DNA of 64,000 nucleotides, from NCBI GenBank assembly GCA_003344405.1, contig NOWV01000003.1:434001-498000 (forward strand). Direction: 5' to 3'. Of the stretch, positions 29,506-41,128 are shown in pieces (position 1 is the first letter of the stretch; each line of letters begins with the position of its first letter). The notes under the pieces are model-generated. The model saw nothing but the letters and a program-made list of their open reading frames with translations. It was not told where the DNA came from and made no database searches. Origin of the DNA: Trichoplax sp. H2 (Eukaryota; Placozoa; Uniplacotomia; Trichoplacea). A program made the translations under genes and the position numbers.

Positions 29506-29540
29506 GGATAATAATAATAATAATAATAATATAATTATAA
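29506..29540. repeat. AAT trinucleotide microsatellite
   Basis: Run of aataataataat, followed by attataatta. The matching stretch in copy B (about 30681-30724) is longer and carries one agt interruption. Confidence 0.85.
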
Positions 29541-30032
29541 TTAAACGTTAATGTTGAATCACATCTGAGTTAGGCTGTAAACTGAACTGTATTTGTTTCA
29601 CAGCCGGATATTATAAAGCTAGTAAAATATCACTTGTAAATATGTTACTGTATTATCCGTACCGGTGCGTACCAGGTTACCATGTCAACAATACTGTACA
29701 TTAACGATATTGCATGAATTTGTTCGCAACTTCATCGCAGTTAGCGTAAATTACTGTACAGTGTAAGTATATGCTGTAGAAGTATCATTTGTATAGTATT
29801 ACTTTACATTTGATACTTTGATACTTACGAGTACATAGTACATAGTACATACTGTACTGTATACGTACAGTACAATAAAATAATTATGTTAATCATTAAT
29901 TATAATTAAATATATATTTACAGTAGTTATTGTAACAACATGACACTATAACAACAATAATGAGCTCGCGCATTCTATCTGTATATACGGCATGCCCCAA
30001 GTAGTATATTTTATGCGATAGGACCTTCTCTG

Positions 30033-30052
30033 NNNNNNNNNNNNNNNNNNNN
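30033..30052. other. Assembly gap, 20 N
   Basis: Twenty N separate the two copies of the same 1.2 kb sequence. The round length suggests a placeholder, not a measured gap. Confidence 0.95.
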
Positions 30053-30202
30053 ATTTCTCAGACCGGAAAAAGAAAGGTATCGTAATAATTTCGATTGTTG
30101 AAAACGTAGTATAGTGTTACTTTGTATGCCTATCAATTGATTGCTAATAGTAGAAATTGTTAAAGACATAGGATAGCGAAATAAAGCGAACCGAAACGTC
30201 AT
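30053..30202 (-). pseudogene. Partial second copy of HSCB exon 1
   Basis: Encodes the same first 50 residues as the real HSCB (MTFRFALFRYPMSLTIS...) and is then cut by the gap. It probably does not exist as a second locus in the animal. Confidence 0.8.
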
Positions 30203-30244
30203 CGTATAACCAACCGTAGGCGAAAGTGAGCATCAATTATAATT

Positions 30245-30690
30245 ATTATACTGTACGTATTAGTATACTGTATATGTTACTGTGAACGTACAGGATAACC
30301 GACAAGATGGTGAACGTATAGGCTGACCGGTGATATTATACGATTACCGGCTTCTTACACTAAGCGTCACATACTGTACAGTATACTGTACAGTACAGTA
30401 CAGTACTAGTGTAGTTTTTCACTACTGCTTTGCAAAGCACCGGTGCTGAATGTACAGTACAGTGTACTGTACTGTACAGTACTTTACAGTACAATACAGT
30501 ACTGTATACTGTACTGTACTGTACAGTACTGTAGATACAGTAGATCTACAGTACGCACTCCTGTACAGTACTGTATTTCCGTTCCGTTCAGCGATACAGT
30601 GTACTGTACAGTACAGTACAGTACTGTATAGTACTATACTCGGTAGCCAGACCTGGATACACTTGCGTACTGTAGTACAGTATAATAATA
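30245..30690. repeat. GTACW cluster (copy B)
   Basis: Counterpart of the copy A cluster with different unit counts, for example longer runs at 30450-30545 and 30600-30640, and a deletion near 30385. Confidence 0.85.
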
Positions 30691-31323
30691 ATAATAGTAA
30701 TAATAATAATAATAATAATAATATAATTATAATAACGTTAATATTGAATCACATCTGAGTTAGGTTGTAAACTGAACTGTATTTGTTTCACAGCCGGATA
30801 TTATACTGTAAAGCTAGTAAAATATCACTTGTAAATATGTTACTGTATTATCCGTACCGGTGCGTACCAGGTTACCATGTCAACAATACTGTACATTAAC
30901 GATATTGCATGAATTTGTTCGCAACTTCATCGCAGTTAGCGTAAATTACTGTACAGTGTAAGTATATGCTGTAGAAGTATCATTTGTATAGTATTACTTT
31001 ACATTTGATACTTTGATACTTACGAGTACATAGTACATAGTACATACTGTACTGTATACGTACAGTACAATAAAATAATTATGTTAATCATTAATTATAA
31101 TTAAATATATATTTACAGTAGTTATTGTAACAACATGACACTATAACAACAATAATGAGCTCGCGCATTCTATCTGTATATACGGCATGCCCTAAGTAGT
31201 ATATTTTATGCGATAGGACCTTCTCTGGTAACACTCGAAAGAAAAAAAGGAGGGAAATATTATAAGTGAAGTGGTATCTAGTATCATAGAATAACCTTGT
31301 ATCATTAATTTTGAATGACTCAG

Positions 31324-31557
31324 TCATTCAAACTGGGATTTCATTGTAACCTGTGTTTTAATTCGTTTTACTATTGTAATGTCATCGTGCTCAAATATAC
31401 TTATTAGCTTTTTCATATTCTTAATACGTTTAATACAGTCATCATAAAGTCTACGATCAGATCTACGAAAGGAACAAGTTTCATTAAGCTGTGCGATCAC
31501 AACTGGCTGATTTCCACTCTCCATTCTAGAAATGTACGTAGTTACCTGCACTACCAA
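31324..31557 (-). CDS. Unrecognised 77-residue ORF, head to head with AIFM3
   Basis: A single open frame with a second in-frame Met 11 residues in (MESGNQPVV). The rest is charged and helical (RLYDDCIKRIKNMKKLISIF). The MKK-x5-F pattern is faintly like the KxDL family, but not enough to name it. Its ATG lies 103 bases from the AIFM3 ATG on the other strand, so if real they share a promoter. It could also be a chance ORF in the 5' flank. Confidence 0.35.
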   Translation of the reverse strand: MVVQVTTYISRMESGNQPVVIAQLNETCSFRRSDRRLYDDCIKRIKNMKKLISIFEHDDITIVKRIKTQVTMKSQFE

Positions 31558-31660
31558 GTGTCTTACACTTATAATTCACAGCCATGCCGTATTGCACTCC
31601 GATTAAAACTTAAGGGCTTAATAAATTGCTAGAAATAGAAACAGCGACCAGATTAGAGAG

Positions 31661-34600
31661 ATGCAACGAGAATTTTTATCCAGCAATGATGAGATAGAAG
31701 TAGAAGTAGCGAAGATTAATGAATTTGGCTGCGAAGAGTACGTATCCACAATAAAGTATTTAATTATATATTTCTATTATACGAAATCGTTTCAATAGTC
31801 ATATTCTCCGTATCGTATAGCAAGCGCATCCGAATACCAAATTCACAAAAGTCGATATTTTAGCTCCTTGTATCGATATAATTTTCATCATTTCTGTAGA
31901 CTTAATATACTGTATAACATTAATATTGTAAACATATTTTGAAACAAATATTAAAGTTATAGTAACTCCGAACGAGAACTAGCATTCAGTTTACTCTGTA
32001 ATTTAGTGATATTTTCGAATAAAAAACACGTCTACGCTACTAAAATTTAGAATGAGGTATTGCAGTACTTACGTAATTTTCGTTTAAGCACAACAGTCGT
32101 AAATTTTTCACATATACTACGCGTATAGCATGCTGTAAATACGATTGTTGCATACACCAGCAATAGAACTTTTATTTCGAAAACGCTTAGAGTCATGAAT
32201 TACCTTGATGCATTTAAGAGCTGCTTACAAGCTTAGTAAAGACTACTATCGGAATGATGAGAATTGTGCATTAAACTGTGTTACTTCATAAAAACTCTTA
32301 GCTTACTTTGCTGAAACTGTTATACTGATGAATATATAACTATGTCCTACTGCACCCTCTTTAAGCTATCGTACCGATACATCAGTATCGCTGTTTCAAT
32401 CAAATATGGTAAGAATTTATGTTAAATGGCCAGATCTGTCGTGCATTTATACTTTGTTTCTTTACATTTATTTCTTACTTTGCAATACTATAAGTAGTTT
32501 GTTTTTAACAGTCGTAAAAGCCTTATAACAACTAGCTTGATGTCCTGTCGGTACTCTGACAGAGGCACCAAATTTAACTTTTCAACTTCATAGGCAGCTA
32601 AATATTATAAAATTGTAGTACTATGTATTGTAAAACAATACGTTAATAATGATATACGTATATCCGAGTGATCCTCATTTATCATTTCGAAATTATTTAG
32701 TATTACTGAAACATAACGTGCGAGGCGCATATCAATTCAGCAGTACTGTATTACTGTTATGTATTATTATTATACCGTTCAGAGATCATATATAATCGTT
32801 CCTGGTTTGATGAGTAGTAGTTGTCGAAAACTAATCGCATAATACAGTGTCACAAAACAGCTCTATGCGCACTTATTACTAACTGTAGTACTTGTCTACG
32901 ATCTCTGAACCATTTAAGGAATCAACAATAATCATTAGATTCTTCTCCTATAGTTACTGGAGTGCTAGACAACTACCGTTAGGATAAAAATGTACTTTAT
33001 TGAAGAGGGAAGCAATATGGCCAAGTGCCTACACATACCAAGACACAACAGTAAATGCTTGTAATATAGGTGTAAAATATCCTTACACTGATGCTAGCAA
33101 GCTTTACTCACGGAGAAAATTACACTTACGTTCAATTAACAATCTTGAGAATAATAAATCAATTTATAATCAGTCCACTTAATCATCGAGTAGAATAATT
33201 AACACCGATCATGAAGCATGCTCCTTAATGTAACAGTACATACAATTACATTTATTACCGTAGTAATTGCTTGCTTTCCATGTTATTTATCGATCAATTA
33301 TAACGAAATATATCCTTATAAGTGACATCGTACTTAAAAATTATTTTTTATTGGCCCCTATTCTAATGCTTCATACATCTTAATGAAAGATACTAATGTA
33401 ATTTGCTATGATGCTGTGCAATACCAATTCTGCTTATTGACACCTTTATACCTACAGTATATAAGTATAATAATGCTACTCAACAAAGTTATAATTCTAG
33501 AGTTATTAAGCTACCTTAAACATATATATAATAGATTACAATGACAAGTAAATCTATTTAATATACGTGTATTAGTCAGCAAAGTCTAAATTAACAAGCT
33601 GCGAATAGCTCTATTAGTAAATTAACGAAGTCAACTAGAATCTATTGATGCATTACATCATACAAGTTCATTAAAATCTAAGCTTAAAATTTTAAACAAT
33701 TAAGATATATGTACCTTTTTACAAAGACAATCAGTAGCAAAAGAAAGAAAGAAATCGACCATATCCTAATTATTATATATTATCAATAGATTGTATTTTT
33801 AGTAAGGACAATTTCAATTATCTACGGCATCTAATCGATTAAGAACTTTAATTCTGAGAGACGTTCACAATACAGCATTCGTTATACCATTAACTTAGCT
33901 AATAAGGAATACCGGAGCTTATATAAATATACTAGGTTAAATTTTAGATTGTACAGAATTTCTTAATTGTGGATTCTTCTGAAAATAATGTAGTTCCGAA
34001 AAGTATGCTAATTAATTCGTAATTATGCAATATACGTTAATGCGAAGAAAAAAGTAAACATTTATTCTGGTTGCAGTAGTATCTAATTTCATATCAGTAA
34101 ACTACCAATAATAAAATAAAACCCGTAGATTTTTGAAGGCTCGAGTTATAAAATTCATATGCTGACTTTAGATAAACATCAAATTCAATTTGCTTCTTTT
34201 CATATTCAGAATGAAAGAGGTAAAGGTTGGTGAGTACGGTTCAGTCTTATTGATTAGAGACAAAGCAGGAGATTTTTCGGCCATAGGAAGAAAATGTAGT
34301 CATTATGGAGCTCCTTTGAGTAAAGGTGCTCTATGTGATAATCACGTGAGATGTCCTTGGCATGGTGCCTGCTTTAACATAAAAACTGGTGATATTGAAG
34401 ATTTTCCTGGCTTAGATAGTATACCAGTTTATAAGGTAATATTAATGACGATCCATATACATAGTAATTTGCGCTATGTAAATTCAAGGCATAAATATAG
34501 CCCTAATACTAATGCTTTATTAATGTAACGTATTGTCTAGCCTGATGTATAGATGTTTTGAAGCTACAAAAGTTAGACGTAGACTTATCTGCCAAGATAT

Positions 34601-37600
34601 ACGAGTATTACAGTACTTTGTACCAGTTGAAATAATTTAATGTACAATATTACACATTATAATGGTACGTTAGGCTTATAGCATGCAATTTGAGCTCAAC
34701 GAATATAAAATTCTATATTACTAGGTCAAGATTAATAATGGCAGTGTCTACATCAGATGTCGCCGTCAGGTAACTGGATCTATCAAAAATTTGATAATTA
34801 TGTTATCTTTGTTGATCTTGCTTCAATACTTTATCACTAAATTTGTAAATGATAATAGTATTTAAAACAACTGTTAGCTGTTGCATTTCCATCCATTTTA
34901 ATCTACATGTAGCACATTGCTAATGGCGTATATAAATCAACATTTATTACGATACATTTAATAATGCAATTTTAAATAATTCGTCTATAAAGTATTATTT
35001 TTATTCCTTGATGAAAGTATAACTGTAACAACTTACTAGGAACTATCGACAGCAAAGAGATTGCCCACTCTTACTAATTATCAACCTAATTTCGATAAAC
35101 GAGTATTCTTTATTATTGGTGGAGGTATGAATTCTTTATACTCGTTTCTATGCACTCATCTTATGTCTGAATTTAAGGTTTATATTGCAACCTTTCATTA
35201 CGTATTCCCTTAAGTTGTAATAACCGTGGTAATTGATGAATTAACAATGCTGTAGGTCCAGCAGCATTATCATGTGCTGATACTTTAAGAAAGGAAGGTT
35301 TTCAAGGTCGCATCATCATGGCAACTCGTGAACGAAGTCTTCCATATGATCGTCCAAAACTCAGTAAAGCTCTTAGCAGTACTGCTGCATCGTTACAGTT
35401 ACGTAGCGCTGAATTCTTTAAAGATACTGCAATTGAAGTCTTAACTGAATCAGAAGTAATAAACCTTATGAAATTGCTACTTTATTCCCCCTATTGAGAT
35501 GAGTGACATCTGAACGCATCTTTTATTGACTCTTTTTTTAGGTTATAGGTCTAAATATCAAGACTAAGACCGTAACAATGAAAGATAACAGCATAATAAT
35601 ATATGACTCTGTCCTCATTGCGACTGGCAGCAAGTAAGTATTACACGGAGTTAATTAATAATCGATACTGCAGTATCATATGTCAACATTAATGTCAAGT
35701 GCAGTCTATGATTAAGTTCTGCGAACTACGTTAATACAGTACAGGTAATTTAATGTTATAAATACATTATGAAATTATATTATCCAAATTCTTTAGTCCA
35801 CGTATAATGCATATAACTGGTTCACAAGCCAAAGGAATCTTTACTCTGCGAACTCCTGAAGATGGCAATGCCATAGGTAAGTTATGAGGCTACATAATTG
35901 AGTTCTCGTATATTAGTGCATACATGACTTTATCGATTACAGGAACATGCATTATTTAAGCGATGGTTGTCAGTAAGCTGTCGATGCACACATAGTTTGC
36001 ATCTGATATCATAATTCAAAACTTTCTTTAATTATTCTTTGTATGTTTTTTTTAATATTAATTAATTTCATCAATATTTATAAAGCATCGGAATCAAATG
36101 GCAAGAATGTAGTAATTGTTGGCAGTTCATTTATCGGTTTGTTATCAGCAAGCGAGTTAACATTTTAATATATTTATTACAAATTGTCTCCGTTTTTAAA
36201 CTTTAGCGCCAAATATTAACTATGTCAGCGCAGTTAATTGAAAATATTTATGCTATACGATACTTAGGCATGGAGATAGCTGCCTATCTAGCTAATAAAG
36301 CGCAATCAGTAAGCGTCATAGGTCGCAGTCAAACACCATTTTCAGCCACGTTGGGCCCTAGGATTGGTGCGGCACTGCAAAAAGTAAATAAGTATATAGC
36401 AAAATTATAAAATACTTTAATATGAGTGAATCTGGACGAAAACGATACACATAACGAATATTACGGTCTCTGATTATATATTATTATTAATGTTAGCGTT
36501 TATTGTATGAGTTATAAATTGTATTATTTGTTTTTATAGATGCATGAAAGTAAAGGCGTTAAGTTCTTCTCAAAGACGAATGTTAAAAGTTTTCACGCCG
36601 ATGATAACAATAATGTATGAAATATTTTTGTTGTTGACTTACCGAGTTTTTTAATTATCGTAAAGTTTGAATATTTGCTTTCAGCTAACTGGTTTAACTC
36701 TATCTAATGGAATATACATTCCAGCTGATGTTTGCATTTTAGGAATTGGTAAAATTTAAGAATAATTAAGTATTATTATGAGTGTATTTTTGCTACATAT
36801 AAATTATACTGCCAATTTTATTAGCTCAGCTTTAGTAACTTCTAAGATTGGTACATACAAATATGGCATGGATTTATATGTATACGAGTACTACGTGCAG
36901 GCTATCTTAACAATCGGTATGATTGCATATTATCTTACAATGTATAAGGAGTTACCCCAGCGACCGAATTTTTGGCTGGTAGTGGTATTAGCTTGAGCAA
37001 GCATGGATTTGTTCCTGTAGATGAAGTTAGTTAGCCTTGTATAATTACATCATTTACATAAAAGTAATCTTGGTGTGAATTTTACATGATAAGATATTTA
37101 CATAATACAAGTATCTATTTCACAATAGAACATGAAAGTAGCAGCAGACGTTTATGCAGCTGGCGATATCGCACAATTTACTATTCAAGCAACGCGAGGA
37201 TTACCAGTCAGCATAGGACATTATCAAATTGCTTTAAAACACGGTAAGAAGGATAGTATCATCAGCTAAATAGGTATTTATGACGATCTTCGATCCAAAA
37301 TGTAACAAAAATCCCTAACAACCTTAAATTTTTACACTATACTAATCAAAAAACTGCTCTTGTCTATACATAATGATTAGTTATGAAACATTATGTATAA
37401 TTTAGTATTTACTGGGAAATTTAATAGGCAATATCGCTGCTAAAAATATGTTGGGAAAAAATGTTGCATTAAATACCGTGCCTTACTTCTGGACACAAAT
37501 GTTTGGAAAATCATTGCGATATACAGGTTGATATATTATCGTATAATATATTTATAGGATTAATGACTATGTACTCGTATTATATAGCTTTACGATAACA

Positions 37601-38030
37601 AATCAGAAGCATTACATTTAATAAGCAAAATCTGCATACATGCGTATAGGTTTCGGGGCTGGATTTGATGAAATTACATTCGATGGGGATGTAGAAGGAT
37701 TAAGCTTCATCGCTTATTATATCAAGTATATATTTTAGATATCTAATTTTGGGTAGCTAAAACTATGATCGTTACAAGTTTTGGCTAATAGTTCGTATAA
37801 TTAATTAACTGGTATTTCATATTAGATCTAACCGCGTTATTGCAGCTGCAAGTATGGGTCGTGATCCTGCTGTTTCTCGGATTGCAGCTCTCATGCTTTC
37901 AAATAGTATGCCTTCAGCAGACGAAATTAGGTAATTACAAATGGAATACTTTATTTACAGTTAATGTTGTTTCATGCGTTAATTTATTTGTTACAGGAAA
38001 GATTCCATGGTTTGGCAAACCAGACTTTAG
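31661..38030 (+). CDS. AIFM3: AIFM3 (AIF-like), Rieske ferredoxin plus FAD/NAD reductase
   Basis: AIF-family oxidoreductase with an N-terminal Rieske domain, mitochondrial and linked to apoptosis in mammals. Exon 1 (31661-31737) encodes MQREFLSSNDEIEVEVAKIN. It joins in phase across a 2.47 kb intron to exon 2 (34210-34435), which carries the Rieske 2Fe-2S site CSHYGAPLSKGAL ... CPWHGACFN, then TGDIEDFPGLDSIP. Next come VKINNGSVYIRCRR, a FAD motif FFIIGGG/GPAALSCADTLRKEGF, and SLPYDRPKLSKAL. After these come FTLRTPEDGNAI, MEIAAYLANKAQSVSVIGRS (NAD site), YAAGDIA, YFWTQMFGKSLRYTG, GFGAGFDEITFDGD and IAAASMGRDPAVSRIAALML. The end is KDSMVWQTRL, with the stop at 38028-38030. All cluster ligands are present. 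Confidence 0.94.
31738..34209 (+). other. Long first intron of AIFM3 (2.47 kb)
   Basis: gtacgt at 31738 and ttcag at 34205-34209 give a clean GAA codon at the join. It is about ten times longer than neighbouring introns. The ORF at 33000-33182 inside has no family resemblance. No repeats stand out. Confidence 0.75.
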
Positions 38031-39210
38031 TTACTTTTCAGGCTATTCCGTAATTTCTACGAGCTAATCAACTGAAATACTGTTAAACTAATTTCATAGG
38101 GTAGTTTCAATGCGTTATGCTAATAACTTAAAATTTAAGTTCACTAAAATATGACCTTCAACTGGTTTTATTACTATCGTAGAAGAATTATTAAACTGTA
38201 GTATGGCAGATTATATCTTATTCTGTATAAGTTTACTAAATCACAACAAAATTAGACCTACGAAAACTTAAGATAAAAATCTACTTTTATTACAATATTT
38301 AAAAAGGTCCGTGTAAGCTAGTCTATGTATTCCTAACATACTTTCTGTAGTAGTAGCATGTCTAGAATAACACACTCACACTTCCGTTAGTTAAATATCT
38401 GCGTGCAATTAAAACAGATCTTATGATTTTATGCTCTATCTACGAATGAAACTCCAATATCCTAACATTCAGTATTTTTAGAAATAAAGAAAGCTTTAAT
38501 ATAGTACATTTTTTAGCTTGAATCACATATCTGTTTGTGAGTAGCCTAGTATCTTACAATCTCTGAAGTACAAAATTTTTATAAAACGACGATGTTAATG
38601 TAGCTTAAAGTATTATGGTTAACTGGAAATACTGTAACAGCGATCGTGGTCAGTAATGTATTTCTCTAGAAGTTCTAGTACGGTACAGTATCGGTTATTA
38701 TTAGAAAATCAAAACTTTTGTCAAATAAAGAAGTCATGTATTGGGTTTAGCTGTTCTGATCATTTTATATAAGCAATATAGTTCCGCAAGTTTATGGTAT
38801 TATCAGTGATATTGAAGGGAACGTTGTTAAAGCTGTGCTATATATGCTTTATAAACGTATACCAGCGTGAAATCTACGAGATTTGCAGTATCGTTCAACT
38901 CTTGACGTGAAAACAGGAGAATAATTACGCACTACATACAGTGATACAGACATGCACGAGTATTTATCTGCAACTCTTAATCGTTCTATCGCCTTCTACT
39001 TTTAGTAGAAAATTACACATTATTATAAAATAATTGAATGTCTGTAACTCTAACTCCCGTTAGAGACTGAATAACAAGCTTACGCAACGTAATATCAAAC
39101 TTTAAAAAAGTTTAATCCACCATGGGTACAATATGTAATTATACAGAATAAAAAGAATGAAATGCGGTATTTTTCGACAAAACTCTTAGTATAGTATTTA
39201 TATCGTAACT
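38031..39210. other. Tail-to-tail gap, AIFM3 / RFFL
   Basis: AT-rich, with no ORF of note. There is only one short GTAC pair (about 38676-38690) and no array. Confidence 0.55.
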
Positions 39211-41128
39211 TTATGCTTTAAAGATATGTACAGCTCGAACAACGTATTGACGACATATCGGGCATTCCGCAAGTCGTTTCCCGCACTTTGTGCAGGTAAC
39301 CATATGACCACATTCCAAAAGTACACAGGTTATAGGAGCATCCATGCATATTTTGCATAGATCACTGTCATAGTTATTAGAGGACTTTCTATCTCCTATT
39401 ATGATAAATTCAATAGTGATTATTGAACATTATAAATTATTGAATGACAAAATAATCTTTTCAAGGAATTAATGACTGCCTTAATGAATTCTTACCTATA
39501 TCTTGGCTAAACTTATTTTCAGGTATATTTCGTTTGGCTGTAAGTAGGTTACATTCAAAATATTAAGAAAACAAAATTCTAGCAAATTGTCGATCACTAT
39601 GTTTTATATAATTGTATTATACTAACTACAAGTTTAACTGCATTACGTCAAAATAGAAAGATTTAATGGCGTGCTTACTTTCAGTATCGACTTTCGAGAC
39701 GTATAGCCGATGCACCCTTTCAATTAATTCCCACTTTTCGACGCATCCTTTATAATCAACAAAGTTGGTTACTAATATTTGTTTAAGTTGCCTTACAGAT
39801 AATAATCGAATATCATTTTCGCTCCTAATATCACTCAGAGAAATACGCCGCTTAATGTCCTATTAACGATCAAGAATTACACATTCAGATAAAATAAATT
39901 ACCATGCGTTAGACAATCTATAACCGGTGATGGTGTATAAGAGTATGCGTTATAAAGATTAACGAAGATTTGATAAAATGTTTGAGAGTTGACTTAGCAG
40001 AGAAAGTCTAGTCTCATAGAGAGAGTATAACACAAATTGACTGGATTAAGGAGGATTACCTTGTTTTTTATTTCTTCAGTTGGCAATGGTTTGTTTACAT
40101 CTTCGTTCAAATTACCTTTTACAACGCAGGCAGAAAAATATGCCCTTAGCAAAATGAGCATCGTGAGCAAATTGATAACAAAAAATTACTTGATTGCGAT
40201 GTATCTTGAGTGTTATTGTTTCCAGTCTGGTTCGATAAGTCATTTTCGCTAATAGTAGACGTACCTAAAGTATCTCTATTATTATTGCTACTAGACCCTT
40301 CTAATTCATCTTCAAATAAGGGGGTTCGTATAATGCCGAGTTCTGAATTTGATATATCTTGTAAATGGCTGATAACTAATTCTACCATCTCCAATTTTGA
40401 TTGTGATGTCCTTGTTGGGATGTTGTTCGTGACTAAAAATTTTCTGAGATCCTTTGCTTTTAGTAACATAACCCGTGACTGATCAATTTGATCTCCACTA
40501 ATAGCATGACAACGCAAGCAGCATCGGTGTCCTCGATATGTAGGATTCCGATGCTTCAGCGAACAGCTGCAGCAAAAGTACTTCGTACACTGACAGCATT
40601 GATGCTGTAAAATGAAATGCAAGCATGAGAGAGCTGACCATAAAAAAATCAATACGTTACACATGCAGTAACCCAAATTATTCAATCTTGATTAAAGGCA
40701 TCACTTTAATCTTTATGTGTAATTAGGTAAAAATAAGTTCTACGGATAGGCATCCATGATAATACGTCGTATTTAATTTAATTATCTTGATCAATACACA
40801 GTGTGTTCCTTATTTTGCATAAATATCATAAGAGTACACACAGTATCATCCTCTAGCAATGCGTAAGTGTAAAATACTTATCAATAGCGTAACGTATTTT
40901 AGTGCTATCTTTTTTTTTGTTTTGATCTCGCAGCTTGGCTGGTATTACTGTAAAATCAACAAAGTGATCAAGGCAATCAGGATATGCTATAGCTCCTACC
41001 TTACGTTTGAAAGTAGAAAAGACGGCCATACAAATTTCACATCCGTATACCCCTTCATTTCTGCTAGAAATTCGGGATGTATTGTCTTCTGCTATTACAG
41101 CCGAAAGACTACTAATACCAGATCCCAT
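39211..41128 (-). CDS. RNF34: RFFL/RNF34-type E3 ubiquitin ligase (FYVE-like, SAP, RING)
   Basis: One invertebrate relative of the vertebrate pair rififylin (RFFL) and RNF34, RING E3 ligases at endosomal and plasma membranes. Exon 1 (41128 to about 41000) starts [10 protein letters not shown], with Gly2 and Ser6 fitting N-myristoylation, and ends [14 protein letters not shown]. Exon 2 (about 40605-40060) completes the FYVE-like finger, [14 protein letters not shown] ... HRCCLRC. It then has a SAP-like helix pair, [16 protein letters not shown] with ELVISHL. The exon at about 39855-39680 carries the second one: [20 protein letters not shown], then [13 protein letters not shown]. The last exon is the [24 protein letters not shown], then [18 protein letters not shown] and RAVHIFKA, stop 39211-39213. 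It is divergent from THOC5. Confidence 0.93.

Larger units (their letters stand above)
28783..30032. repeat. Duplicated segment, copy A (ends at N gap)
   Basis: From atttctcagaccggaaaaag in HSCB exon 1 to ggaccttctctg at the gap. It is nearly identical to 30053-31227, except at GTACW runs and an AAT microsatellite. It contains the HSCB start and its upstream DNA. It is best read as one end of a contig. Confidence 0.9.
30053..31227. repeat. Duplicated segment, copy B (starts at N gap)
   Basis: Begins atttctcagaccgg, exactly where copy A begins inside HSCB, and runs on past the point where copy A stops. It is 1175 bases against 1250. This is what overlapping but unmerged contig ends look like. 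Confidence 0.9.

Noticed and set aside
30011-30202. Minus ORF spanning the N gap
   Set aside because: It joins HSCB exon 1 to unrelated sequence across unknown bases.
29248-30758. Plus ORFs rich in Tyr-Cys-Thr-Val-Gln (29248, 29282, 30443, 30450)
   Set aside because: They are translations of GTACW repeat; the residue pattern follows from the pentamer.
33000-33182. ORF within AIFM3 intron 1
   Set aside because: Short, no family signal, and it lies inside a well-supported intron.
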